Shown: positions 33,656 through 40,527 of the stretch, one piece after another
Layout of the letters: every line of letters starts with the position of its first letter
Numbering within the stretch: the stretch's first letter is position 1
Assembly (NCBI RefSeq): GCF_001636315.1
Contig: NZ_KV440949.1
Coordinates: forward strand, 4,086,973-4,150,972
Length of the DNA stretch: 64,000 bases
Direction: 5' to 3'
Source: Neobacillus mesonae
GTDB taxonomy: Bacteria > Bacillota > Bacilli > Bacillales > Cytobacillaceae
Position numbers and translations under genes: made by a program
The notes under the pieces: model-generated
What the model was told of the DNA's origin: nothing
The model's input: only the letters and a program-made list of their open reading frames with translations
Databases searched by the model: none

Positions 33656-33688
33656 AACACTTTCATAATGAAAAGGAGTGTTTTTTTC
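33656..33688 (+). promoter_or_regulatory. Leader hairpin that encloses the ribosome binding site of the LarA-family gene
   Basis: AACAC-TTTCAT (33656-33666) pairs with ATGAAA (33668-33673) and GTGTT (33678-33682), with the AGGA of the Shine-Dalgarno sequence bulged or covered in the right arm, and seven T follow. It looks like both a terminator and a ribosome-binding-site sequestering hairpin, so the gene may be attenuated. Confidence 0.45.
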
Positions 33689-33689
33689 G

Positions 33690-34958
33690 GTGGGGATTCT
33701 TCAAGAGCTTCTAAAAGATATACCAGTGCCAAAATTAACAAAGGTTAAAGTTAAATTTGATGATCAGAACCTAAAAGACCTTGGTCATGCTTTAACAGAA
33801 AAATTACATCAGGAACATATAAAAAATACAGTTAAGCCGGGAATGGAGATTGCGGTTGCAGTTGGCAGCCGCGGGCTAGATCGTATTGTTGAATTAACGG
33901 CGGTAACCGTCCAATTTTTAAAAAATTTAGGGGCAAAGCCATTCATCGTTCCAAGCATGGGCAGCCACGGAGGCGCTACGGCCGAGGGGCAGCAAGAAGT
34001 ACTCGCGCATCTTGGGATTACTGAGGAAAGCGCTGGCTGTGAAATACGTTCGTCGATGGAGGTAGTCAAGATTGGTGAACTTCCAAATGGCTTGCCGGTG
34101 TATATCGATAAGTTTGCCTCGCAAGCAGACGGGATTGTCGTCATCAATAGGGTAAAACCGCATACGGCTTTCCGGGGACCTGTAGAAAGCGGCATTATGA
34201 AAATGATAAGCATCGGTTTAGGAAAGCAAAAAGGAGCCGAAGCATGTCATCAAATGGGGTTTAAATATATGGCGGAAAACGTTCCCGCTATGGCGAAAAT
34301 CATCATGGAAAAGACGCCGTTCTTGTTCGGGGTAGCTACGGTTGAAAATGCGTTTGATAAAGTGGTGATCATTGAAGCATTAACTCAGGATGAAATTATT
34401 GCCAAAGAACCGGAGTTACAGAAGCAGGCTAAAGCGTTATTGCCGAAATTATTTTTTGATCAATTAGATGTACTGGTGATTGACGAAATAGGCAAAAACA
34501 TCAGCGGTGATGGAATGGATCCGAATATTACCGGCCGTTATCCAACTCCGTATGCTTCTGGAGGCCCTGATGTTAATAAAATGGTCGTGCTGGATGTAAC
34601 CGAAGAATCAGAGGGGAATGCCAATGGGGTAGGAACCGCGGATTTTACTACCCAGCGGCTTGTTGACAAAATGGATTTGGAAGGTACCTATGCCAACGGT
34701 TTAACGTCAACTGTTGTGGCACCTACTAAAATAGCGACTACGTTGCCGAATGATCAACAGGCAATTCAAGCAGCTATTAAAACAAGTAATATATTAGATT
34801 TTCACAATGTTAAACTGGTCCGGATTAAAAATACACTAAAGCTGAGTGAAATTGAGGTATCGGAAGCTTTACTAGAATATATAGCAAACCATCCTAATAT
34901 GGAGCAGGTTTCAGATCTATATGAGTTTCCATTTGATGAAAACGGAAATTTATTTTAA
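33690..34958 (+). CDS. LarA-family nickel-pincer (NPN) racemase/epimerase, probable D-mannonate/D-gluconate 2-epimerase
   Basis: The 422-residue protein is a full-length LarA homologue (DUF2088 N-terminal domain). Residues equivalent to the active site of Lactobacillus LarA line up with nearly the same spacing: Arg61 (SRG), His93 (GSHGG), His158 (KPHTAFRGP), Lys171 (SGIMK, covalent NPN link) and His187 (ACHQMG, nickel ligand), 16 residues after the lysine as in LarA. The family includes lactate, malate and other 2-hydroxyacid racemases and a D-gluconate 2-epimerase. With uxaC, a mannonate oxidoreductase, gluconokinase and gndA around it, epimerisation of D-mannonate to D-gluconate is the best inference. 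Start GTG 33690 follows AAAGGAG. Confidence 0.8.
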   Translation: MGILQELLKDIPVPKLTKVKVKFDDQNLKDLGHALTEKLHQEHIKNTVKPGMEIAVAVGSRGLDRIVELTAVTVQFLKNLGAKPFIVPSMGSHGGATAEGQQEVLAHLGITEESAGCEIRSSMEVVKIGELPNGLPVYIDKFASQADGIVVINRVKPHTAFRGPVESGIMKMISIGLGKQKGAEACHQMGFKYMAENVPAMAKIIMEKTPFLFGVATVENAFDKVVIIEALTQDEIIAKEPELQKQAKALLPKLFFDQLDVLVIDEIGKNISGDGMDPNITGRYPTPYASGGPDVNKMVVLDVTEESEGNANGVGTADFTTQRLVDKMDLEGTYANGLTSTVVAPTKIATTLPNDQQAIQAAIKTSNILDFHNVKLVRIKNTLKLSEIEVSEALLEYIANHPNMEQVSDLYEFPFDENGNLF

Positions 34959-34975
34959 CTAGGGGAGAGACGGCT

Positions 34976-35746
34976 ATGTCACAATTATTTGATTTAACAG
35001 GGAAAACGGCTGTAGCGATTGGTGGAAATGGGGTTCTGGGTTCAGCAATGGCAAAGGGCTTGGCGGAGCATGGAGCCAAGGTTGCAATTGTCGGCCGGAA
35101 TCTTGAAAAGGCAGAAGAAGTGGTGAACGAGATTATTAAAAATGGCGGAGAAGCAAAGGCTTTTCGGGCAGACGTAAGCTCAGAAGATGCTTTAATGCAC
35201 CTTGCCGATGAAATTGATGAATGGTCCGGCGGCTGTGATATTTTGTTAAATGCACCGGGAACTAATAGTTCAACACCTTTTTTTGAACTTGGAATGGATG
35301 AATATGATAGAATCATGGAAATTAATCTTAAAGGGATTGTCCTTGCATGCCAGGTATTTGCAAAGCGAATGATAGAGCAGGGAAGAAACGGAAGCATCAT
35401 TAATATTTCGTCTGTTTCATCGACTACTCCGCTGTCACGGGTGTTTACTTACTCCGTATCAAAGGCTGGGCTTAACAGTGTTACCCAATTTTTAGCACGT
35501 GAATTTGCGCCGCATGGAATCCGTGTGAATGCCATCATTCCAGGTTTTTTCCCAGCTGAGCAAAACCGCAAAATTTTAGATAAAGATAGAATAGAAAATA
35601 TTATGAGACATACTCCTATGAACCGTTTCGGGGAGGCGGAGGAGCTGCAGGGTGCAACGGTATGGCTCGCCTCTGAAAAGGCTTCGAGCTTTGTCACAGG
35701 TGCCCTGATTCGGGTTGACGGCGGCTTTGGCAGTATGACAATCTAG
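34976..35746 (+). CDS. SDR-family oxidoreductase, probable D-mannonate (fructuronate) oxidoreductase
   Basis: The 256-residue classical short-chain dehydrogenase has the dinucleotide motif GGNGVLG, NAPG in place of NNAG, catalytic Ser in NISSVSS, and YSVSK (Tyr159, Lys163). The block PGFFPAEQNRKIL is characteristic of the SDR-type UxuB (YjmF) group of Bacillus, which reduces D-fructuronate to D-mannonate. It begins 17 bp after the LarA-family gene with GGGGAGAG as ribosome binding site, so both are in one operon. The exact substrate is inferred from similarity and context; no long-chain UxuB or UxaB is present. Confidence 0.75.
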   Translation: MSQLFDLTGKTAVAIGGNGVLGSAMAKGLAEHGAKVAIVGRNLEKAEEVVNEIIKNGGEAKAFRADVSSEDALMHLADEIDEWSGGCDILLNAPGTNSSTPFFELGMDEYDRIMEINLKGIVLACQVFAKRMIEQGRNGSIINISSVSSTTPLSRVFTYSVSKAGLNSVTQFLAREFAPHGIRVNAIIPGFFPAEQNRKILDKDRIENIMRHTPMNRFGEAEELQGATVWLASEKASSFVTGALIRVDGGFGSMTI

Positions 35747-35776
35747 TCAATACACATAAAGTTGGTTATTATAAAA

Positions 35777-35800
35777 TATGATAAAATGATGGTTATCATA
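35777..35800 (+). promoter_or_regulatory. Inverted repeat before larE
   Basis: TATGATAA (35777-35784) and TTATCATA (35793-35800) form a perfect 8-bp inverted repeat in the 75-bp gap between the SDR gene and larE. The halves resemble NikR half sites (TATGA/TCATA), but the spacing is 14, not 16. It could be an operator or an internal promoter element. Confidence 0.35.
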
Positions 35801-35830
35801 CTTTATAGATATTGATGGGAGATGGGGATA

Positions 35831-36631
35831 GTGTTAACAGAGAAATACGGAAAATTGGCATCAATTCTCCAAGAAATGGAGTCGGTTGTGGTCGCATTTT
35901 CCGGTGGTGTGGATAGTACATTTTTATTAAAAGCGGCAGTTGATACTCTAGGGACGGATCACGTCCTGGCAGTTACAGCTGACTCTGAAACATATCCTAG
36001 CAGCGAACTAGAAGAGGCGAAACAACTTGCCGAAATAATTGGTGTTAAACACGAGGTAATTCATACATCCGAACTAGCCATACCTGGATATGCGGAGAAT
36101 AATAAGAACCGCTGTTACTTTTGTAAAAGCAGTTTGTTTGATCATTTAATTCCTGTTATGGAGGCAAAGGGTTTTAGCAATGTGATTTATGGTGTCATTG
36201 CCGATGATATGAATGAATATCGTCCAGGGATGCAGGCTGCGAAAGAGAAAGGTATCCGAGGTCCGCTGCAGGAAGCTAATTTGTTTAAAGAAGAAATTCG
36301 CGAGCTTTCTCGCCAGCTAAATTTGCCAACATGGGATAAACCGTCATTTGCTTGTTTATCATCCAGAATTGCGTATGGCGAGTATATTACAAGAGAAAAG
36401 CTGACAAAGGTAGAAAAAGCAGAAAGATATTTAAAATCGCTGCAAATTCGTCAGGTGCGAGTTCGAACACATCAGGAAATTGCAAGAATAGAAGTGGAAC
36501 CAAATGATATGAAGAAGGTTCTTGAACATCACGATTCCATTGTGAAAGAGCTTCAAGAATACGGATATAAATATATTACCTTAGATCTTATTGGATATCA
36601 GAGCGGAAGTATGAACAAGGTTCTAAGCTAA
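35831..36631 (+). CDS. larE: Nickel-pincer cofactor biosynthesis sulfur transferase LarE
   Basis: The 266-residue PP-loop protein supplies the two sulfur atoms of the NPN cofactor. The ATP-binding SGGVDST is near residue 26, and KPSFACLSSRI carries the Cys (about residue 175) equivalent to the sacrificial Cys176 of Lactobacillus LarE. NRCYFCK adds two more cysteines; three cysteines occur in LarE proteins reported to use an iron-sulfur cluster, though which mechanism applies here cannot be decided. The start GTG 35831 has GGGAG 9 nt upstream; ATG 35822 would touch that site. It is followed by a hairpin and gntK. Confidence 0.93.
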   Translation: MLTEKYGKLASILQEMESVVVAFSGGVDSTFLLKAAVDTLGTDHVLAVTADSETYPSSELEEAKQLAEIIGVKHEVIHTSELAIPGYAENNKNRCYFCKSSLFDHLIPVMEAKGFSNVIYGVIADDMNEYRPGMQAAKEKGIRGPLQEANLFKEEIRELSRQLNLPTWDKPSFACLSSRIAYGEYITREKLTKVEKAERYLKSLQIRQVRVRTHQEIARIEVEPNDMKKVLEHHDSIVKELQEYGYKYITLDLIGYQSGSMNKVLS

Positions 36632-36656
36632 AAAAGGGTAAAAAAAGAGTCAGGAT

Positions 36657-36696
36657 AGAACAAAAGGCTTTGGGTGGTTCCAAGGCCTTTTGTTCT
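36657..36696 (+). other. Long intercistronic hairpin between larE and gntK
   Basis: AGAACAAAAGGCTTTGG pairs with CCAAGGCCTTTTGTTCT with one mismatched position and a six-base loop. It is followed by AGTTTGG, not a T run, so it may set relative mRNA levels in the operon rather than end transcription. Confidence 0.6.
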
Positions 36697-36751
36697 AGTT
36701 TGGCAGCATTATATGCTCCATCATGAAAAATGGACTAAAGGATGAAGAAAC

Positions 36752-38227
36752 ATGACACAAGAATTTGTTCTAGGACTTGATATTGGTACGACCAGTGTAA
36801 AGGCCTGTATTTTTCATTTAAATGGAAAGCTCGAAGCGGAAGTTGAAAAGGTAAATACTTTTTATTATCCGGAGACTGGATGGGCAGAACAGGACCCTGA
36901 AGAAATCGAACGCTCTAGTGTTGCGGCCATTAAGGAAGCGATTGAAAAAGCAGGAATCGAAAAACATGAGCTGCTTGCTGTTGCTTTTTCAGCAGCGATG
37001 CATTCTCTTATTTGTATAGACGAGGAAGGCAAGCCGTTATCTAAAGCATTAATTTGGGCGGATGGACGAGGATTTGCCCAGGCGGAGCGAATCGCGGAAA
37101 CAAATGGGAAAACAATTTACGCAAAAACGGGGACGCCAATTCACCCAATGACACCATTTATTAAGCTTTTATGGATGAAGGAAACTAATTATGAACCATA
37201 TAAGAAGGCAAAATATTTTATGTCCATTAAGGAATACTTACTCTATCGCTGGTTTAATGAACGGGTTATTGATTATTCCATGGCCTCTGCCACAGGGCTG
37301 TTTAATCCTGAGACATTGAAATGGGAGCCGGAATTATTAAGACAGACCGGTATTTCTGAAGACCAGCTTTCCGCAATTGTCTCACCAACTAAGGTGCTTA
37401 CTGGTATTGACCAACAAATTGCGGCAGAGATGGGAATTGACATTGAAACAGCCTTTGTCATCGGCGCTGCTGATGGTCAATTGGCGAATTTAGGGATTGG
37501 AGCGATTCTTCCTGGGGAAGTGGCAGTTTCTGTCGGGACAAGCGGAGCCATTCGACAATTTACAAAAGGGGCTAAAATAAGTGAAAATCAGGAAACCTTT
37601 TGTTATTCTTTTACCGAAGACAGCACGATTATTGGCGGGCCGACGAATAACGGCGGAATTGCCCTGCAATGGTTAAAAGATCTCTTAGGAAGTAAAGAAA
37701 GTTTTGGAGAGTTTCTAAGGTTTGCCGAACAAGTTCCTCCAGGTGCCGACGGACTTATTTTTCTTCCTTATATTAATGGAGAGAGGGCACCGCTTTGGAA
37801 TCAGCGGGCAAAGGGTAATTTTTACGGGGTAACGGTGACACATAAAAAAGAGCACTTCATTCGTGCTGTTCTTGAAGGTATTACTTTTAATCTTTACCAA
37901 ATTGGGAAGGCTTTAGAGGAGTTAACGGGGGAGCCGAAAAAACTCTATGTTAACGGTGGATTAGCAAGGTCGCCTTTATGGCTCCAGATGATGGCCGATG
38001 TCTTTGAGGCAGATATTTATGTTCCGGAAAGCCATCATAGCGCAGCATGGGGAGCAGCCTGGACTGCATTGGTGGCAATGAACAAAGCAGCTTCTTTTGA
38101 AGAAATTAAAGAGAATATTCCGATGAGTGCAGCAATTGTTCCAAATCCCCAAAATAGTGCAATATATAAAAAGATTTATCAAAACTATGTTATGCTGGCA
38201 AAGGATATGGAGAAATACTTTAAATAA
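36752..38227 (+). CDS. gntK: Gluconokinase, FGGY family
   Basis: The 491-residue kinase phosphorylates D-gluconate to 6-phosphogluconate. It shows the FGGY layout: N-terminal phosphate motif LGLDIGTTSVKACIF, GWAEQDPEEI, ALIWADGRG, the second-domain motif ADGQLANLGIGAI, GTSGAIRQF, and YINGERAPLWNQRAKGNFYGV typical of gluconate kinases, then VNGGLARSPLWLQMMADVF. It lies inside the set of nickel-pincer genes, linking the LarA-family reaction product to gndA. No gluconate permease gene is adjacent, which suggests the gluconate is made inside the cell. Confidence 0.93.
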   Translation: MTQEFVLGLDIGTTSVKACIFHLNGKLEAEVEKVNTFYYPETGWAEQDPEEIERSSVAAIKEAIEKAGIEKHELLAVAFSAAMHSLICIDEEGKPLSKALIWADGRGFAQAERIAETNGKTIYAKTGTPIHPMTPFIKLLWMKETNYEPYKKAKYFMSIKEYLLYRWFNERVIDYSMASATGLFNPETLKWEPELLRQTGISEDQLSAIVSPTKVLTGIDQQIAAEMGIDIETAFVIGAADGQLANLGIGAILPGEVAVSVGTSGAIRQFTKGAKISENQETFCYSFTEDSTIIGGPTNNGGIALQWLKDLLGSKESFGEFLRFAEQVPPGADGLIFLPYINGERAPLWNQRAKGNFYGVTVTHKKEHFIRAVLEGITFNLYQIGKALEELTGEPKKLYVNGGLARSPLWLQMMADVFEADIYVPESHHSAAWGAAWTALVAMNKAASFEEIKENIPMSAAIVPNPQNSAIYKKIYQNYVMLAKDMEKYFK

Positions 38228-38243
38228 AAGGGGCTGAATTCGA

Positions 38244-39017
38244 ATGCTTGAAGATATTTTAAAGCAGGTTCAAAAAGGGACCCTTAGTATTACAGAGGCA
38301 AAGGAACAGCTGGCTACCTTTGAAAATCTAGGATTTGCTAAGGTTGACCACCATCGAAAGAAACGTCAGGGATTTCCTGAAATTGTTTTCGGGGAAGGGA
38401 AGACAGCAGAGCAAATCATTTCAATTATTCAATCGTTAAGAAAGCGAAATCACCAAGTGCTAGTGACAAGAGTGTCTCTGGAAAAGGCGGCGATCATTCA
38501 ACAAACATGTCCGGAGTTTATCTATCAGGAAACAGCTGGCATCATGTATTGGAAGGATGCAGACAACCAAGAAGAATTGTCGGAAGGGTATGTGGCCGTT
38601 ATTTGTGCCGGGACATCGGATTTACCGGTCGCGGAAGAAGCGGCACTTACGGCTGAGGTGCTTGGAAGTAAAGTGAAGCGAATCTATGATGTTGGTGTCG
38701 CGGGAATTCATAGGCTGTTTAATCATCTTGAGGAAATTCAAAATGCAACGGTATCTGTTGTTGTTGCTGGAATGGAAGGAGCACTGCCGAGTGTAGTGGG
38801 CGGGCTTGTTTCCCATCCAGTGATTGCCGTCCCAACCAGCGTAGGTTATGGTGCGAACTTTAATGGCCTGTCCGCCCTGCTCACGATGTTAAATTCATGT
38901 GCATCAGGGATCAGTGTAGTTAATATTGATAACGGCTTTGGCGGAGGTTATAACGCCGTCTTAATTCATCAGCTGGCACAAAAAAATGGAGGAAAGAATG
39001 AAGACACTGTATTTTGA
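38244..39017 (+). CDS. larB: Nickel-pincer cofactor biosynthesis carboxylase LarB
   Basis: The 257-residue enzyme carboxylates and hydrolyses nicotinic acid adenine dinucleotide, the first step of NPN synthesis. The C-terminal half is PurE-like (CAGTSDLPVAEEA, DVGVAGIHRL, GLVSHPVIAVPTSVGYGANFNG). Cys219 in NSCASGI corresponds to Cys221 of Lactobacillus LarB, which binds the substrate covalently, and Glu178 (AGMEGA) to Glu180. AAAGGGG precedes the start, and the end overlaps the larC1 start by 20 bp, so translation is coupled. Confidence 0.96.
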   Translation: MLEDILKQVQKGTLSITEAKEQLATFENLGFAKVDHHRKKRQGFPEIVFGEGKTAEQIISIIQSLRKRNHQVLVTRVSLEKAAIIQQTCPEFIYQETAGIMYWKDADNQEELSEGYVAVICAGTSDLPVAEEAALTAEVLGSKVKRIYDVGVAGIHRLFNHLEEIQNATVSVVVAGMEGALPSVVGGLVSHPVIAVPTSVGYGANFNGLSALLTMLNSCASGISVVNIDNGFGGGYNAVLIHQLAQKNGGKNEDTVF

Positions 39018-39837
39018 TTGTTTTTCAGGTATTAGTGGTGATATGGTGATTGGTGCCTTAATTGATGCAGGCGCCGATCCGAATCATCTGGCGGAAGAAT
39101 TAAAAAAGCTTAACATTCAGGACGAGTACGAACTAAAGTGGCAAAAGATCGTAAAAAACGGAATTACCAGTACGAAGTTTGATGTGATTTTATTAAACAA
39201 TACTACGGGGCATCAGGAACACATTCATGAACATGGGCATGAACACCATCACGAACACAGCCACGAACATGGGCATGAACACCATCACGAACACAGCCAT
39301 GATCATAGTCATGGACATCATCACCATCACCACCGTGCCTATCAAGATATTGTCAAGTTGATTGAGGATGCTGATTTTTCTCAACAAGTAAAAGAAACGG
39401 CGCTAAGAATCTTTAAAAAAATTGGTGAGGCTGAAGGACTAATCCATGGTATTCCATTAGAAGATGTTCATTTCCATGAAGTGGGAGCAATTGATTCCAT
39501 TATTGATATAGTAGGTGCTTCAATCCTGATTCATCAATTAGAGATTGGCGCTGTAAAAGCCTCTCCTATTCCTGTAGGGACAGGACATATACATATAGAT
39601 CACGGTATATACCCGGTGCCGGCTCCAGCAACACTAGAAGTATTAAAAGGGGTTCCAATTCAACATTCCGATATTAGATTTGAATTGACAACACCAACGG
39701 GTGCGGCTATTGTTGCCGTACTGGCTGAAGAATTCAGTGCCCTTCCAACGATGACAGTTCAGGCAATCGGCTATGGAGCTGGCACGAAGACCTTCAAAGA
39801 CCGTCCGAATGTACTGCGTGTTATCATTGGGGAATAA
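38998..39837 (+). CDS. larC1: Nickel insertion protein LarC, N-terminal part (LarC1)
   Basis: The 279-residue protein is the first half of LarC, the CTP-dependent cyclometallase that inserts nickel into the pincer cofactor. It begins TLYFDCFSGISGDMVIGALIDAGAD, has a His-rich loop of about 40 residues (about 78-116) suited to nickel binding, and GIPLEDVHFHEVGAIDSIIDIVG plus TTPTGAAIVAVL. The start ATG 38998 follows GGAGG; ATG 38986 in frame would overlap it. The stop at 39837 precedes the C-terminal half, which is in the -1 frame, as in Lactobacillus where frameshifting makes full-length LarC. Confidence 0.93.
   Translation: MKTLYFDCFSGISGDMVIGALIDAGADPNHLAEELKKLNIQDEYELKWQKIVKNGITSTKFDVILLNNTTGHQEHIHEHGHEHHHEHSHEHGHEHHHEHSHDHSHGHHHHHHRAYQDIVKLIEDADFSQQVKETALRIFKKIGEAEGLIHGIPLEDVHFHEVGAIDSIIDIVGASILIHQLEIGAVKASPIPVGTGHIHIDHGIYPVPAPATLEVLKGVPIQHSDIRFELTTPTGAAIVAVLAEEFSALPTMTVQAIGYGAGTKTFKDRPNVLRVIIGE
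39229..39300 (+). repeat. Two 36-bp tandem repeats encoding the His-rich loop of LarC1
   Basis: 39229-39264 and 39265-39300 are identical except for the last base. Each encodes 12 residues (EHGHEHHHEHSH). Further related HDHSHGHHHHHH codons follow, so the nickel-binding loop probably grew by duplication. Confidence 0.93.
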
Positions 39838-39875
39838 AGACTATTGACACCTTGAAACTGAAAGGAGATGGCCAG

Positions 39876-40358
39876 ATGATCCCTCATCCTCCTAATGGTG
39901 AACATATTGACGATCAAATGGTTAAGATAGAGGTTAATCTCGATGATATTCCCGGAGAATGGCTTGGGTATGTGATGGACTTGTTATTTGAGGCTGGGGC
40001 AAATGATGTTTTCTATACCCCAATTTATATGAAAAAAAACAGGCCTGGAATTTTACTGCAGCTCCTCTGTTCCTTGGAAAATCTAAATAAAATGAAGGAG
40101 ATTTTATTTAGAGAAACCACTACATTAGGCGTTCGTTACTATCCATTAACTGTCCATCGCCTGGAAAGAAAGTTTTTAAAGGTTGCAACAGAGTGGGGAG
40201 CCATAACGGTAAAACAGGGAATGTTGAATGGACAAATTGTCCAGACTGCTCCCGAATTCGAGGAATGTAAACAAATTGCCCGTACTCATAGTATCGCACT
40301 AAAAAAAGTTTACGAACAAATTTGGCTGGCAATAGGGCAAGAAGAAAACCTAGAATAA
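39876..40358 (+). CDS. larC2: Nickel insertion protein LarC, C-terminal part (LarC2)
   Basis: The product of 160 residues is the second half of LarC (EVNLDDIPGEWLGYVMDLLFEAGANDVFYTPIYMKKNRPGILLQLL), which forms the CTP-binding and hexameric part. Two routes of expression are possible. The frame is open upstream across the larC1 stop, so a -1 frameshift in the last larC1 codons would fuse both halves. But ATG 39876 also has a perfect AAAGGAG 8 nt upstream, so separate translation looks efficient. An in-frame TTG at 39852 is a less likely start. It is the last gene of the operon. Confidence 0.88.
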   Translation: MIPHPPNGEHIDDQMVKIEVNLDDIPGEWLGYVMDLLFEAGANDVFYTPIYMKKNRPGILLQLLCSLENLNKMKEILFRETTTLGVRYYPLTVHRLERKFLKVATEWGAITVKQGMLNGQIVQTAPEFEECKQIARTHSIALKKVYEQIWLAIGQEENLE

Positions 40359-40392
40359 CAGCTGCTAATTAACAAGCAGCTGTTATTTTTTG
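40354..40392 (+). terminator. Rho-independent terminator of the lar/gnt operon
   Basis: AATAACAGCTGC pairs with GCAGCTGTTATT around a ten-base loop, followed by TTTTT, overlapping the larC2 stop. Confidence 0.92.
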
Positions 40393-40527
40393 TTTGACTA
40401 GCAGGGAAAAGTGTTTTTTCGACTAAATTTGTCAAAAAAACAAGAGAATCGCATGCAAAATTCCCGTAAAAGGTTTATAATAGTTTAATAATTTACATAA
40501 TTAATTCAACATAAAGGAGAGGAAAAA

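Noticed and set aside
33690..34958. Lactate racemase LarA itself
   Set aside because: Catalytic positions are conserved but substrate-region motifs and all neighbours point to hexuronate/aldonate metabolism; no lactate genes are near.
35777..35800. True NikR operator
   Set aside because: Spacing between half sites is 14 rather than 16, and Bacillaceae often lack NikR; kept only as an unexplained inverted repeat.
39229..39300. Regular direct repeats looking at first like a CRISPR array
   Set aside because: Two adjoining units without spacers, in frame in larC1 and coding for His/Glu.
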